NCBI GenBank assembly: GCA_013365365.1
Contig: JABVXU010000083.1
Location: 104,995-168,994, forward strand
DNA: 64,000 nt
Source: Cruorifilaria tuberocauda
Taxonomy: Eukaryota; Nematoda; Chromadorea; Rhabditida; Onchocercidae
Direction: 5' to 3'
Part shown: one piece after another, positions 1-14,275 of the stretch
How the letters are laid out: the number at the start of each line of letters is the position of its first letter
Position numbering within the stretch: position 1 is the first letter of the stretch
Notes under the pieces: model-generated
What the model was told of the DNA's origin: nothing
What the model saw: the letters and a program-made list of their open reading frames with translations, nothing else
Database searches by the model: none
Program-made: the position numbers and the translations under genes

Positions 1-55
1 ACAGTCGGAATATTACTTTTTTTAACATGTGGTATTGAAATTTATTGTTCAATAG

Positions 56-3000
56 GTGAAGAATTGCATACACTAGCCAATGAGGAAGTTGAACCTGCAG
101 TTGGGTCGTACGACTTTCGGGATATACCAGATCTGGTTGATCGTTTCATCATATGGCTAGTTTCCTTTATTATTTATTTTTTACTCTCATATTGTACTAA
201 TAACAGTCGATTTTTATCCGATTAATGTGACTTTTAGAGTTTTTTGGGAGAAGTGATCCATATTTACTCTTGAAAACTAGGACGGAAAAGCAACTTGAGA
301 TCTTCTAAAGAAGGGCTTCACAGCAGCCGGACCAAATTGGATATTGCAGGCGATCGAATCGGTCATCGTTACTGCTAGAAGAACGAAGCGTCGAACAGTG
401 TTTTGATTTTGCTTCGTTAAGCTTCAACTTCAGCCCAGCTAATGTTATTCCTGGAACGCAGTTCTTTTTCGCACACAACAAACTGATATTAATAGTGCCG
501 ACACAGAATGCCCTTCATCGATTTACTTTCGATATTGGGGTTCAGAAAAAGAACGAGGTTATATTTGTTAATTGCTTGTTCCTTTGCACATCTCTTTTCT
601 GTTTCAGAAAAATATTGAAAAGCTATACATTGTTGTCTATTTTGCTTGAGATAAAATGACAAATACAAGATTCTTTAATAGAGTTAGGGGTTTTATTTGC
701 AGGTTCAAGCTGTTCTAAAGCTATCTGCAGATGAAACCTTCCTCTCTAATCACGACAGCTATGAGCTGACATCATCAAGAAGTGCCTGTCGTGCAAGTGT
801 CGTACATACGACAAATGATGGTACATCTGCCTTATATTCGTTAGGTGATGGACAGATTGTTCTTGTTCAGATGCGCCATGCACCGGGAAGTAAAGGCCAA
901 GGTTTCTTCTAGATATTCGAACCGTTTTCAATTCTTTCATTTTATTCTTTGATCTAAGCAATATTCAGACCTTTTCTTTGTGCCATAATATAAAGCTGTT
1001 TTAGGTTACGAAAAAGTAATAAGAGGAGAAGGATTACTACAGAGAGTTATGAAGGCTACCAACCATCTAAGCTTAGTTGTTAGCTTATCATCATGTGTGG
1101 TTCATGATGACATCTTTTTTTATGTACTTTTCGATGACAAAAGGCTACATGTTTATGTGGTTTGTTTATTTTTATACTTTCAAAAAATAAGATCTGGAAC
1201 GATGTTGAGCATAGCAAGACCTGAAAATTAGCTTTCATTAGAAATATAATAAATAGGTTATTTGACAAGAGAAGAGAGCAAAAGGAGAGAGAATAGTTGC
1301 AATCTACTGAAACCCAATAATAATCATAAATCGGATTTATTGTTAGATAAAATTAATTTATTAATAGCATATGAATTCTAGAACGGTAAAAAAGAGTACG
1401 ATGGAAATTTATATGATATAATGATACATAATAGCGATGCAGGCGATGAAGATCAAGGTATTTACTATTTACTATTAAACTTGTCTTTAAATAATGAATG
1501 ATCCCATTGAAGCTTTGCTGCTCAATAATATTTTCTTTTTTTAGTCACTGTGGAAATGATAAAGACTTGCTCTAACACGGATTCATTTTATGCAGTCGTG
1601 CTTTTTCAAGTTGTTGATTATTGCATGGTTCGTTGTTTTTTTGCAAAGGATTAAGGTTTAATAGGTTGATATAGTGTTAAAGTTATTACAAAGAGCAGCA
1701 AACGTATCAGAGAGTGTGATCTTCTATATTATATATCTCTTTCATTTTCTTGTATACATGTAATAATTATTTTAGTTCATGTTGGGGAAAATTGATCCAC
1801 ACCGGTTACCAGAGCATACTGTATATTTCTCGTTTATTAATACATTCCAAACAGAAGTACGTAAGTTTGATGAAACATTTTTTTTTCTTTTTTTAATAAA
1901 TATTATCCGATTTTTCTCTCTTCTTTTGTCTTCTCAGTGAGTTTCAACAAATTTATAGAGTGGAGTAGTGGATTTCACTTGTGCAGTGCAAGAAGATATT
2001 CTGGATATTATTTGTTTATGTAAAGTTTCTAATGGAATTCGTTATTGTTTACGCATTGCTTCAGTCGATTGGTTAGTTTTATTACTACTATTAAGTCTTT
2101 GCTTTCCTACACTAATCAAAAATATGATGCTGCAAAATTTCGATACCGTATAAAAAAGTAGTTGGACAATAAGATTTTAGTTTGAATGGTGTATTAGCAG
2201 CTTCTTGGAAAGAAATAAATGAAATTCACGGTGGTGATCTGGAGGTAAGCGTGTTGCAAGCTAAACCAAAACAGTCAGTTGCCGCTCAGAAATCATATAT
2301 TTTCGATCACAATAGATATTCCTTTGGCGTTGTTTTACGTTCTCTTCAGGTATTCTCTTCAATTTCAAAAGGTAGTAAAAACGATAAAATAGCTTTGATT
2401 TATTTTTTATATTCACCCATATCTTGCGCTATCTTCAATAACTGATTTATCTGTAAAGTCTTTTAATATTTGAAGAAATCGCTATATTCGAATTATTAAT
2501 ATGTAGTAATAATTTTTAGTTAGTTTGCAAAAAAGGAGCTTTCAATTGGGAACTTTTGGGAAGGAGATACGATTGGCGAATGTTAAGGGAAGCAGCGGAA
2601 AAGTATTGCGACTCAATAGAGGTACTTCACTTCATTTAGTTTCGTATGAAAAAATATGTTGTAAATCTATAAATTAAATGATAATCCATGTTTATTATTG
2701 GAGATCAATTGCTTTTTTTATACGGTTAAATATACACAATATTTCGTCCAAAGTATTTTATATAATGTTCGGGAAGAGAATTATGCATTGCTGTTACAGT
2801 TCGATCAGCATTATATTACACGAGAAGATCGTTCACTTTTGTCTACAATATCACCCAATCAAGCGGGACAAGAGCGATTCTGGACAGCACTGACAAAAAT
2901 GTGCAATGAATTAATGCAAAATGAATGCCTTTCTTTAGGTCTGTGGCACTCTGTCCCTCTCGGCTTGTATGGTACGATACAGCAGGTATGATTGTTTTTT

Positions 3001-6000
3001 TTTTGTGTGTGCGTGTTTAATTTATCTATTGGCAGTAGGAAAAAATTATAGTGGATTGAACAGAAAAATCTCATTTGATGGTGACGTTATCTCCAGCTTG
3101 ATCGTGATTGATAACTCATTGTATCGATCACCAGTATAACTAAGCCGTAAATGTTGTTGAGCATTTACTCTTCTAGTTTTTTTGTTACTGCAGGGACGTT
3201 TCACGGTATGTCGTCCAGGTGATGAGCAGCTTCGTTGGTTCGAACGTTTGATCGGAACCGATGAAAGGAATGTGAACTTGTGTTGGGAAATCGTTACAAA
3301 ATTTGTTGTAGGAGGACTGGTATACTGTTCTCTCTTTCACGCATGGTTTTATATTGCGAGTGATCTAAGATTTCTCTATATTAATATTTGAATGAAGTAG
3401 CTCATAATATTCAAATTTATAAGCATTTTTTGTTTCATTATCATAAAGTACATTGAATGAAATCCAAATTATGTTAGGTTTCCAATGCTATAAGTACAGA
3501 AGAAAGTGAACAGTTCGTGAATACATTTTCAACTGTTTCGCATATTTTCGAGGATGCAATTCGGAAATTTACCGAATTAAGACCTGTCGACGAGTTTAAT
3601 TTAGCCGGTATGCTATTTTTAATATCAGAAAGATGGAACAGTGCAAAAAGTGCAGCTTAAAAAGCATAACTACGTGTATGTTCTCACAAGCTTGCGATGA
3701 TAGGTCATTGTGCATGTCTTACCTCGATGAAAAAATTAACAAGTTCATTTTGTGAGGGCATTTCATGAAAACTGTTTTAGCAGCAACCCAAACGCCATTC
3801 CATGGTTCATTTACGATTGGTCTGTTGGCCACTCACTTCATGCGTTTAATTGATGATAGATTAGCTCTTAGTCAATGCTTTATCGCATTAATGGAGTTAG
3901 TAAAAACTGTCAACTTTTCTCAAGATGTAAGTAGTTTTTCATTGTCTTTCAAGTTATTTATTCAGATCTGAATATATGAAGGATCAAATTTGCAACCGAT
4001 AATACTTATTATATCCAGGAAACAATACTACTAGACGCTAGATGGTCACTAACGGTTAATACTCACGAAAAGTCACTTCATGATATGAATCGACAATTTA
4101 GCATCTTATCGCAAGCAATGAAATTACGAATTTCTATGTAAGTGTTCATCTTTCTCTGATATTTCTTGAACTCAAGTAAGTTTAGATTTAGAATTGGGAT
4201 ATTTAAATAATAAAAATGGTTGATTGCAGTGATAACTATAGCGAAATGAGTCTAGCAGATGCTTTCTTCGCCAGTTCAGGTCTTCCAACCGTACTCAGTT
4301 ATGTGCAGAATAAGGTTGTCATTTTTCTTGATGTAATCGTTTTTCGTAAAACTTTGATTTGGATCCTTACTAGAGAATTAGTAATTGTTGTATTGAACTA
4401 ACAAGATAAATAAATTGGAGAGGCATGCTTTCGAAAGTTTGAAATATTTTTTTTGATTAGGGTATTTTGTGAGTGTGAAATTTTTGAAGACAGAGATTGT
4501 TATTTGATTATTTCTTAAGGAATCAGTAGGTGAGGACGACGATACAGAGGAGGATGACGAAGAGATTCTGGAGGACAAAGCTGATAATTGTGCTGAAGTG
4601 ATTCCTTATATATCTCCTCTTACGCAGTCAGCGTCGGCATATTCACAATTTCTTAACAGAATCGTTAATAACGCTGTTGTCGTTCTTTGGCCAGAAAATA
4701 CGGCCATGGTGTTAGCCAGATTTTTGGCTGATTATCGTCAATATTCTGCACTGCAGGTTGTGTTTTTTTTTTGTTTATCAAAATATTTGAAGTGAATGTA
4801 TGAGTCGGTTAACTCTACGTTTTCAGACATATTGTCAGTTGAATGAACCATATATAACTGAACTATGCGCTGCTTTTCTATTTTTCGAAGGCTGTGCACT
4901 TGCTGGTCTAGGACATCCCGAAAAGGTAATTTTTCGCTGTGATAATTTCCAGTTCATACTCAGTTCAAGCGTTTAGTTGCAGCAAAATGTTGTTATTTAC
5001 AGGCTTTGCAATCATTTTTGGATGCAATAGAAGGTATTAGTCGGCAGGATGAAGCGCTTAATAGAATGCTTTCTCGTGATGGTAATGTTTCGGATGAGCC
5101 ATATAGTGAATTGCAATATTTACTGAAGGTAATTTTAGCATCAGTGTGGTAATTCAGCAAAATAAATTAATTATAGTTGAACAAGCACATTTTTAGTTGG
5201 CTATTCGAAACTAATTTAAAAAATCTTTCAGGTTATGTCTATCATGGAGGTACACGGTTTCAACGAGCAGCTAGTTTACTTGTCAAGACGTGCCTTGAAA
5301 GAAGCACAGCAAACTAGAGACTTAAACACTAGAGTTTTAGTAATATATTCTCTTCATAATCCTCGAAAAAAGAATTCTTTTATTTCGACTCTTAATTTTT
5401 GTACTCTTTTATATTTTAGACCGAATTGCATACGTCTGTTTTTAAATTCGAGCTCATTACGGAGCGATATGAAGATGCCCTCAAGACTCTTCTTTCAAAT
5501 CCAGTTCCGGAAAATCGTCGGATATGTCTGAGAGAACTTTTAGCAAAATTAATAGAGCAAAGAAAAAATGCAATGCTTGTTGGTTTAAATTATGAAGATA
5601 TGGAACAGCAGGTTTGGTGTTGTATTTTTTTCTGATGAAAAAAATCGGTAGAGATATATATAGTTAAGGACTTTTATGGAAGAGATGCGAGGAAATATTA
5701 GAGAAGAGAGAAAGGAAAATACTGTTGCTCAAGGTCCCTTCAGTAGATATTGCAATTATCAATGTTTCAAGGGAGAAGCTTGCAGTTTTGACAGTTTTGA
5801 TTTTGAGCTGAACCGAATAAGTTTGAGTTTGCACTACAGTTTCCTTTATTATATTTAATCATTTTTAATTGTTGAAGGTGGTCGATATATTGAGAGCGAA
5901 CGCTCGCACTTCAGATATAAGTAAAGATGGTTATTTTTATGAACTAATCTTTGCTTTTCATATCAAACGAGATTTCTATCACCGAGGTAAATTCATTAGT

Positions 6001-8175
6001 TGAAGCTATGATTGATGATTAGATTGACGGTAACATATTTCTTTCATCTCTTTAAGGAGACTAATACAGAATCAAGTGGAAAAATATACCTCTTATGCAA
6101 GACTGAAAGTTCCTATAATCTTGATAGTGGATACTGTCTTTGGTTTATGAAACTGGCTTTCCTTATTACTGCCATATTTCACTTCTACAAATTTTGAGAG
6201 GATCATTTTTATATATGGTGTTTAATTTTTATAGCTGCACTGTCAATGTTCGAGTATTCGTATCGTTTACAGTCGGAGCTGCAGAATCGAAACGTGTTAG
6301 CTCGTCGTTGTCGTGCTCTTAGCACTGTTGTCAGTTTACTTTCGTTGCTACCAGAAACTGATCGATTTCTTGTACTTCCGGCATCATTGGTATATTTTGA
6401 TACCTTATATTTACTCTTTATATTTAGTTAGTCATATAAAGAGTATGTACAGGAAAGTCATATGTCCTTCGTAAGAAAAAACGATTGAAAAATTTTTAAT
6501 TTATCGGTAATTCCTGGTCTCAAACATCTCTTTAAGGAACAGGATAAGAATCCAGCGGAACAAGAAAAAGCAGATGAACAAGATCAAAAGAAAGTTGAGC
6601 GCAACATAAGCAATAATATTATCTCAATTTCAACGCTAGACGAAATTTCGAAGGTTTTTTCGTGCAAAGTTCTTCAATTAACGTTTGTAAGAGAGTTGCA
6701 GAGATTATTTGTATATATTATATAGAATCTGACACAGTAAAAAAGGAGTATCGTAAATTGTTTTTGTCAATTCTAGAAGGCACTGTTATCATCAGCTCGA
6801 TTAGCACTGTTCGATGCGAATTACAATCCAAAAGAGAAGAAATCGATTCCACCGCCTGTTAAACCTAAAGAAATTTTAGATCAACTTATTCAGAAGAAAT
6901 TCTTTGATTACGCCTGGGAGGTGAACAGGTAAGAATCTGTTCTTCCACATTTTTCTCTCTATGGCGGATATATGTCGCATAAATTAAATTAGTCTCATCT
7001 TTCAGGCTTTTCGACTTAAAGCCATATCTCCTGCTGAGAGCAGTTACTATGGAATGTATCCATTTAGATACAAAGCCCCCTAAAGGTGAACCATGTTGGG
7101 TGGCCACAAACCGGAAATTTGTCAAAAAAATGCCCAGGTTTCTTTTACTATTTTAAACATTTTAAACATTTTACTATTTTAAACATTGAAGTGTTCCATT
7201 ATTTGTTTTGTAGCCTTGCTGATCCCTGTTTTGTAGTTGATTTCGAAAACAATATTTTTAGATTACGAGAGCGACACTGGGCAATTTTAATGGGATATAT
7301 CGAAGTAGCCATGAGACATAATCCGAGTGATTTCAAAATATTATGGGTAGTGACTTTTGTATTTCTTGAACATCAGTGGCATATACCTACATGGTTATCA
7401 AACTGTTATGAGGTATTATATTTTGACTTTCATATGTAAGAGATAACGCCAGTTAGATACGTCATACTCTTCTAATATTCGCTCTAATATACTCTAATAT
7501 ATTTCGGCACATGTTTATTGTTTTTCAGCAACTATGTGCAGGAGATTATGCTTACCTGCTAATAATGTTCAATCATCTTCATCTAGCCAGTGAAACTCTT
7601 AAAAAAAAGATAATTTCGGAGACGAAGAAAATAACATCTCAAAAATCACAGTCTTCAATACCTATTGCAGAAATTGATTGGCTATTATGGCTAATTAGTA
7701 AGGAAGATGATGAGATTTTGAAAGAAGTAAGCTTCTCATTTTCTAGATTCCTTTGTGTTTCTTGGACTCTTTTACTTTTTAGATTTTTTTTATTTGTTTA
7801 AACTCCTTTAATTTCTTCAACCATGCTGTTAGTATGGCAGGGCTGATCAATACTGAATTAAGACTTAAACTTTTATAATTTTAATGAGGTTTCATATTGG
7901 ATCATGTCAAAATTCAGCATAACTGTAGAAGCCATTAGTTTGGAGGTGATATATACCATATATATATATATATATATATATTCCGTATCCGATTTGCACG
8001 GACTGGAAAAAGCAAGCGGACAAAAGCAATGCTTTTGGTGAATCATAACTATTATACAATATTGCGCTTGCATTATATTGCAGGTAACATCGTTTCTTCA
8101 TTTCAGGATGCAAAACAGTTAGAGGACTATTCGAAACGATATTTCGAACGTATTGCATGTTTTTCAAAGCAGTAA
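56..8175 (+). CDS. NUP160: Nucleoporin NUP160 (5' partial, about 29 exons)
   Basis: Scaffold nucleoporin of the Y (NUP107-160) complex. Seen: exons near 56-159, 324-557, 703-901, 1005-1159, 1382-1457, 1545-1609, 1776-1856, 1959-2071, 2181-2349, 2520-2621, 2704-2985, 3194-3319, 3478-3607, 3781-3926, 4019-4137, 4230-4314, 4520-4756, 4827-4925, 5003-5128, 5232-5333, 5420-5611, 5878-5986, 6235-6389, 6537-6653, 6777-6928, 7006-7137, 7214-7412, 7529-7726 and 8107-8175, about 1,355 codons. Diagnostic segments against human NUP160 (about 1,436 aa) are RFIIW near the start, FELIFAFHIKR-like YFYELIFAFHIKRDFYHR (5878 exon), AALSMFEYSYRLQ (6235 exon) and IPTWLSNCYE (7214 exon). The N-terminal half is the beta-propeller, the rest alpha-solenoid. 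The 4520 exon carries an acidic stretch absent from the human protein as I recall it. Only a short N-terminus should be missing upstream. Family assignment is firm; boundaries in the first ten exons, especially 324, 901, 1856 and 2704, are approximate. Confidence 0.9.
7958..7981. repeat. (AT)n microsatellite
   Basis: Perfect AT run in the last intron of NUP160. Confidence 0.9.
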
Positions 8176-8373
8176 ATACTCCTTAATGAACCAATCATTT
8201 GTTATCTCCGTTTCAAACTAAATTCGTGATCTTTTTTTAAACAGTGATACAATTAATTCTTTACGGGGCGTATTTCGCAACCTGGAAAATTTAAAGTATA
8301 CGATTTTTCTTCTGGAACTAATTTTAGATTTCCTGTACTTTTACTTCCGTGTGCCTGTTACATGTGTTATGTA

Positions 8374-8379
8374 AATAAA
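8374..8379 (+). promoter_or_regulatory. Poly(A) signal of NUP160
   Basis: AATAAA lies about 200 nt after the NUP160 stop and before the convergent EIF3B 3' end. It is the first canonical hexamer in that 3' region. Confidence 0.55.
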
Positions 8380-9145
8380 TTACTATTATGTTATATTTTT
8401 TTGACTTGAAACATGGTAGTAAGGAATAGAGAGAATCGACATTGAGATTTAATCGACCTCTCCCAAATCTTACCGATTTATTTAGATCCAAATGCTCATC
8501 TTTCCACTATCTGCTAATTGTAATGTGTTTTAAGAGTGTTTACATATCTTTTCATACTCAGTAAATCGGTCAGCACATTCGCTTCGGAATGTTGTGGTAA
8601 GGGATTCGCGATTATTTATTCAAGCCTTCCGCAAAAATACTTCGCACTCAGCCTTTGTACACAAACAACGTTTTGGAAAATATCTTTAGTTCACTTCAAC
8701 ATATGCTATTTTTCATACAAGCTCTTCGTGTACTAATTCTTGGTTTTCATTGGGACGCATTAAATGGACGTTTGAAATATTGAAAACCGGTCATTTTAAT
8801 ACCCATAACAAGGAACATCAAACGAAACAGATTCCAGCGGTGCTGCAAAGAACAGATTACAATAAACACTGATTTATAAAAGAACACATGAAACATCACA
8901 ACATATTTTAGAAGAGCCTTAGACGTAATGGTATCCACAAATTATAATGGATGTGATGAGAGCGGCTGCTACTGAAGCATCACAGATTCCGAACAGAACG
9001 GAGGAGAAATAATTGGGAAAAGGAGAGAAACTTGATAACATCTGTGATGAATAAAAGAAAAGCGAAGACACTCAGCAGTCAATGAAGGGAGATAAAGAGG
9101 AACCGGGAAAATTGATTTTTAACGAAAAATAAATACCCTTTCTTT
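8380..9145. other. Convergent 3' intergenic region
   Basis: No exon with convincing splice sites was found on either strand. The region should hold the EIF3B 3' UTR. A minus-strand AATAAA around 8612-8617 could be its poly(A) signal, but that would imply a 3' UTR of about 0.5 kb. A 63-codon minus-strand frame (8747-8938) has no family resemblance. Confidence 0.5.
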
Positions 9146-12100
9146 CTACTCCTCAGGTACTGTCACTTCTTGCAGTTTTACTTTTTCTGTAGTTAAAGGC
9201 ACGGTTATGGTTTCTTCCACCAAGTCCTCATTGTCTGCTTTCAGTATATCTAAGCCACCTGCAATAGCCATTATTATTTGTTTGTCTCATAGTAATGTTA
9301 TTAGATATTAGTCTACAGAACGTAGCAGAAAAACATGAAAGCTAGCATCTTTACATTTTACTTATAGACCGAATTTTTAAAACTTTTTGCAAAATTTTCG
9401 CAATAAAGTGTGAACAGGTAAATCGTTTTGAAACAAATACCTCTCAGTTGTAAGCGTAGCTCTGCTTCTTCTGCCAACTTCTTCGTACATGCATTACGAA
9501 TTTGGAGGAAATCTGCCATAATTTTCTTGCGTTTTTCACTGACTTCCTGAATATACGTATTTTACAGCATAAAAAAAAAAATGAAAGCTGTAAGAAAAAA
9601 CAATAAAACGAACAAGAAATGCAAACCTTGGTTGCCCTACCACGTTCCATTTTATCTTCTTCTTCGAATTTAGCTGACGTGGTTTTCAAATTCTTCCTTA
9701 TCATCTGCAAAGAATCATCACCACTCATATCATCTGAACCTTTACCATAATTTATCTTAACTATATCCATAATGCAATATCTCCTGTCAGCTACGCAAAA
9801 ATGCATCTTAAATCATTATCATATATCTCAGCACAAATTTATGATATATTCGTGAAATTTTTCTATAAATTCAGATGGTATAAAGCGATAATTCTTAGGA
9901 AGTTATCTGGCTTGAAACTTGATCCAAATATTCCTTTTTCATTAAATTGGAAGATACAATGCACCTTAATAGTTTCATCAGGTAATTTAACTGGTAAACG
10001 TGGTCGCCATTTGAACTGCATTAGCCGATCCAACGGCTTTCTGTACAATTCCCTACCTTGGAAAGTGTAGATACGATAACCCGTATCACCTTTCCCACCA
10101 CCAATTGTACATGCTGCTGTAAAATATCGTCCTGTAGGATCCCAGCTTCCCTGAAATTTAAGATAAACATTATGAAGGACTGCATTTCCACTTTCCGCAA
10201 TCCATCGAACATTTTACATTAATGAGAACTCATACCACTTTCTATCATTTTTGAAAATTTGTTAAAAAAGCTGAACCTTTTACACATATCCCACAAAACT
10301 AACCTTATTGAAGCCCGGATATTCGACTAAATTTGTGCGAGTCGGTCGTGTTCCGTTACTATCAATAAACATTATGTTGCCGGATGCTGTAGCAGCTGAA
10401 AAGACAACAAGCCAAGCACCGGCTGGTGCCCAAAGAACATCACTGAAGCGTTCCATCGGTTCAAATTTCGATATTAGTTGAGGAGCATGCTTAGTCGTAT
10501 CCAAATAATAGATAAGTGGAGTCGATTTATGCTGTGATCCGACAAGCACGCAAAATTTATCACCTAAGGCAATTAATGAAGATTATCAGCAGTTTCACAT
10601 AATGTTAAGAATATTTAGAAACAATCGCACTTCGACTATATTTTAAAATACAATATGTATAATACATCAATCGCAATCTTTCTTCAACGACATATATGTA
10701 TCAAACTTCTATATGTATAATTATTTTCATACACAAAGTACTCTAGTAAATAATTACGTAATTTAAGAAAAAATACTTAACCTGATGGTTCCCAGTCAAA
10801 TGCTATGAATGATTCTGAAAGAGGCATTGAAAGTACTGAGATGTCTTTCCCACGTGCATCGAAAATTTCTATGTGTGAAGTTGGATTCTGCAAAAACTAT
10901 TTAATTATACGGGTGATCCATTTAAATTATTCCTAACTTACCTAAACTGCTTTATTTCCATAGATGTACAAGATTTTAAAGAAGAAATTTTAAGACTTGA
11001 CATTTCTACCGGATCTTATCTTTTTCTTAGTGAAATTACAGCAATCATCAGCACTCTAAATGATTTAATAAAAGTGTTTAAATTCTCGGATAAAAATGAA
11101 ATGTTGAGAAAAACCACAACCACAATGACTCACCGTATATTTGATTTCCTCTATGGATCCACTCGCGGATGTCTTGATATTTTTCTTCTGATAACGTTCT
11201 GTATGTGCGGCTAATCGATCACCATTCTTATTCCAAAACAGCTCAGCTTCTGATACAGAAAATATTCGCTGTGCACGAAGCTTCTTTTTTGATGGAATTT
11301 CCATCAAACCAATTTCTGCTGGCGCATTATCTGATGTCTTAAATTCTTTTTCTTAGAGACAATCCCGTCCTTATAAACCAAACACAATAATTAATCAGTG
11401 CAGAATTATTGCATGCTCCTAATGGAAAAGAGAAATACTTACACGTTCGTCACAATAATATGCAAGAATTGGGCGCGTTGGTGACCAACGAAAAGTTCTC
11501 AGACCCTCAATTATTACATGCTTCTTATCTAATAGGGTAAAATTCTTCGTTTCATATACATTGATTCCATTACCACCCGGTTTTGGACATGCCACAAATC
11601 CATTCGTTTCTGGACAAGCCAGATATGTTTCATCCGGCCCTAAAGCTCGAGTATCTGCTGACCATCTGCAAAAGCCAATATTACTTTTCTATATATTATA
11701 TGTAATCTTTTTTTCTGATGGTAATAAAGAGACCAATCCGCCTTATGAAATGTAGCACTATCAGCAGCAAGTATCGTTTTTAAAAAACATTTCAAAATAT
11801 TGAGACTTATTTCATAAATACTCTGTGATATGCATTTTATAGCAATATATATGTCAAGCATGACAAAAAATCCACTAATAACATAGTTAATTTAACCAAA
11901 CAAATATATTAATAGGAGAGTCTAAAAAAAAGTATTGCTGTTGTCAAGACATACTGGAAATATGGCCAGCAGGGTAATTCATTGGATCCTTCTTGAGTAA
12001 GCAACGAAAAACCACGTCGCATTTCTCCGGTCATAATGTCAAATATGCGTAAGGAATTAGTATCATCAGCCCATCGATTTTCCGGTAATGAGTAGGTAAC

Positions 12101-14275
12101 AAGAAACCTATAAAAAAATATCCATTCATTTTTAATTGCTTTGATAATCAATTTCAAAAATGCAATCACTTTTCTTCATTATAGTTACAAAAACTTACAT
12201 TACGCCTACTACCACATCCACAATGTTAGAAACGAATTATAAGTGTCAGTAAAAATAACATTTCCTTTTAAAAGAAGGGACAAATTAACATTTCAGTAGA
12301 ATTTTCTTTGATCACTACATAATAATATGCTTAATTCTATAATTCCAATCGGAAAACACTTTCAATGCACACCTCTCACACGGCGAAAAATCCAGCATTA
12401 CAACATTTTCATGTGAATAACGAGCAAAACGTTCAAAATTCGTCCCTGCCCATAATGCAATGCCCATGCGATGAACACTCACAAAGAAAGTGCCATTGGG
12501 AGACCACCTAAATACTGTTTCGGTCCAATACTGAAAAAAAGTTTGCTATAGTTGGCAGCAATAGGATCTATAACTGCAGCACCAAATACTTCAGTTATAC
12601 TGTTTCAGCATCAATTATTTTAGTAATTAAAGGAATTTGTAGTTGGAATTTAATCCAATAATCAAATAAAACCTAAGTATCTCTTTTTTTGATGAAGCAA
12701 TTTATCAAAAAACAAACATGTCGCTCCGTAACGGGCACCGGATCTTGTCCTTTCCGATACTCATAAACCCCTACAAATGGAGATGTGGAGCCATATTTAG
12801 AACCCTGCGCATCACGCTCATAATGAACAGCAAACTGATCGTAACATTTCTCATTTTGTAACCATGACCATAAATCGCCCTGGAAACGCATTCCATTCAC
12901 ATGATATCTAGGAATTCTGAATTAAACGGTATATCAAACAATATGCAGAAACAAATCAGGAAAAATTATTAAAATAATACAATATTGTTGTATGGTCGCG
13001 CTTCAGGCGGTTTCCAGTTTTCATCCGGTTTTTCGAATTTATTCAGATCATTAAATAGATTAGCCGAAAATGTGTGATTTTTGTCAAGCAGATAACCATG
13101 CAGTATTGCTGTAGCATTCTCTGCTATCTCACTACCAGGATATTCCACAAAGCAGTAGCCCTGGAATGCATCACAGTACTCTTCGTGAGTAGAAGCTACC
13201 TAACAGAATTTTAGTTCCAAACCACGACGAATACCAAATTAATAATTTTGCATTTAATTTTAACATTTTATATTCTCAGAGTATCTAACAGCAGTCATAA
13301 TTTGCCATAGTTCTGTATAAAAAATTAATTTTTAAGTTTAGCTTAGTTCAATAATTAGTTTTTTATACAGTTTGTACAAAGAATGGATTTGGATTAGAAT
13401 TAATTTTAATGACATAACATTCTTCAATGTTAAATTGTGAATTTAAATCAATCGATATTTTTTAAACGTAAAAGATGTGGATTACAATAAACTGTTGGAT
13501 AGCTGATAATATCTCCCCTTTCTTATAAGAATAATAAATCCAATACACTACGCATTTATTTATACTATCACTTGAAGAATATCAACTATTCAAGTCAAGA
13601 AACTTTGATTATTTATATTAAAGTTTCGCATAAATTTTATTAATTTTGAAAGTTAATTACTGTAAGTTTTTTTGCCCAACCAATTTACTGTTGTCTGAAA
13701 ATATCTCATCGGAACATACCTTTGTAGAGCCGTTATCATCAACTGGATAGAAATCATTGAACTCCGGATGGATTCGGCCAAAAATTTTTCCAAGTACACT
13801 CTTCAATTTCGATAAACGATTTTCACCGACGATCGGTATGCCAGAAACTATTATGCAACAGTGATCGTATTCACTCAATGACGGCTTTTTCCGCAATACA
13901 TCTCCAACTAGTTCTGGAAATTCCCAAAATATTTTTAAATCTCATTTCTATCAAATATGTAAACCAATTCTCGACAATATATCAATTAACTTTTATGTTT
14001 CTTAAACGAAAGTCTTTTTTTTTCCTTTCAAAGTATAACAACAATTTTTAGATGGTGCAACTGAAGAAAGTGATGCTCAAGTAGTATTAGAGCTACCAAA
14101 AAAATAAATAAATAAAGGAGATATAACATAATCCTTCCATCTAATCTATTCTTGACAAGCAGAACAATTATGCCATACCTTCATCAGTTGCATTTTCCTT
14201 AAAGCCATACTCATTATCTGAAAACGATGGCTCTTCTGCAACATTATCATCGAACATCGGATCTGCTGCTACCAT
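9146..14275 (-). CDS. EIF3B: Eukaryotic translation initiation factor 3 subunit B
   Basis: Core eIF3 scaffold subunit acting in 43S pre-initiation complex assembly. Exons on the minus strand: 14275-14179, 13913-13720, 13199-12981, 12879-12718, 12530-12373, 12107-11955, 11665-11443, 11337-11134, 10887-10782, 10563-10304, 10150-9965, 9704-9627, 9546-9441, 9258-9146. All phases close, giving 752 aa (human 814). Domain order: acidic N-terminus beginning [10 protein letters not shown], an RRM (about residues 45-150, ending in a [18 protein letters not shown] segment), then a beta-propeller with [27 protein letters not shown]-like [14 protein letters not shown] and [13 protein letters not shown], and a charged C-terminal helix rich in K/E/R. 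The start ATG is the first in frame, followed by acidic residues as in relatives. Housekeeping orthologue; no lesions seen. Confidence 0.96.

Noticed and set aside
12880..12916. Extension of an EIF3B exon to an earlier acceptor (adds YHVNGMRFQ)
   Set aside because: Phase would not match the 12981 donor; the TTTCCAG acceptor at 12880 gives both correct phase and the conserved NIGDLWSWL junction.
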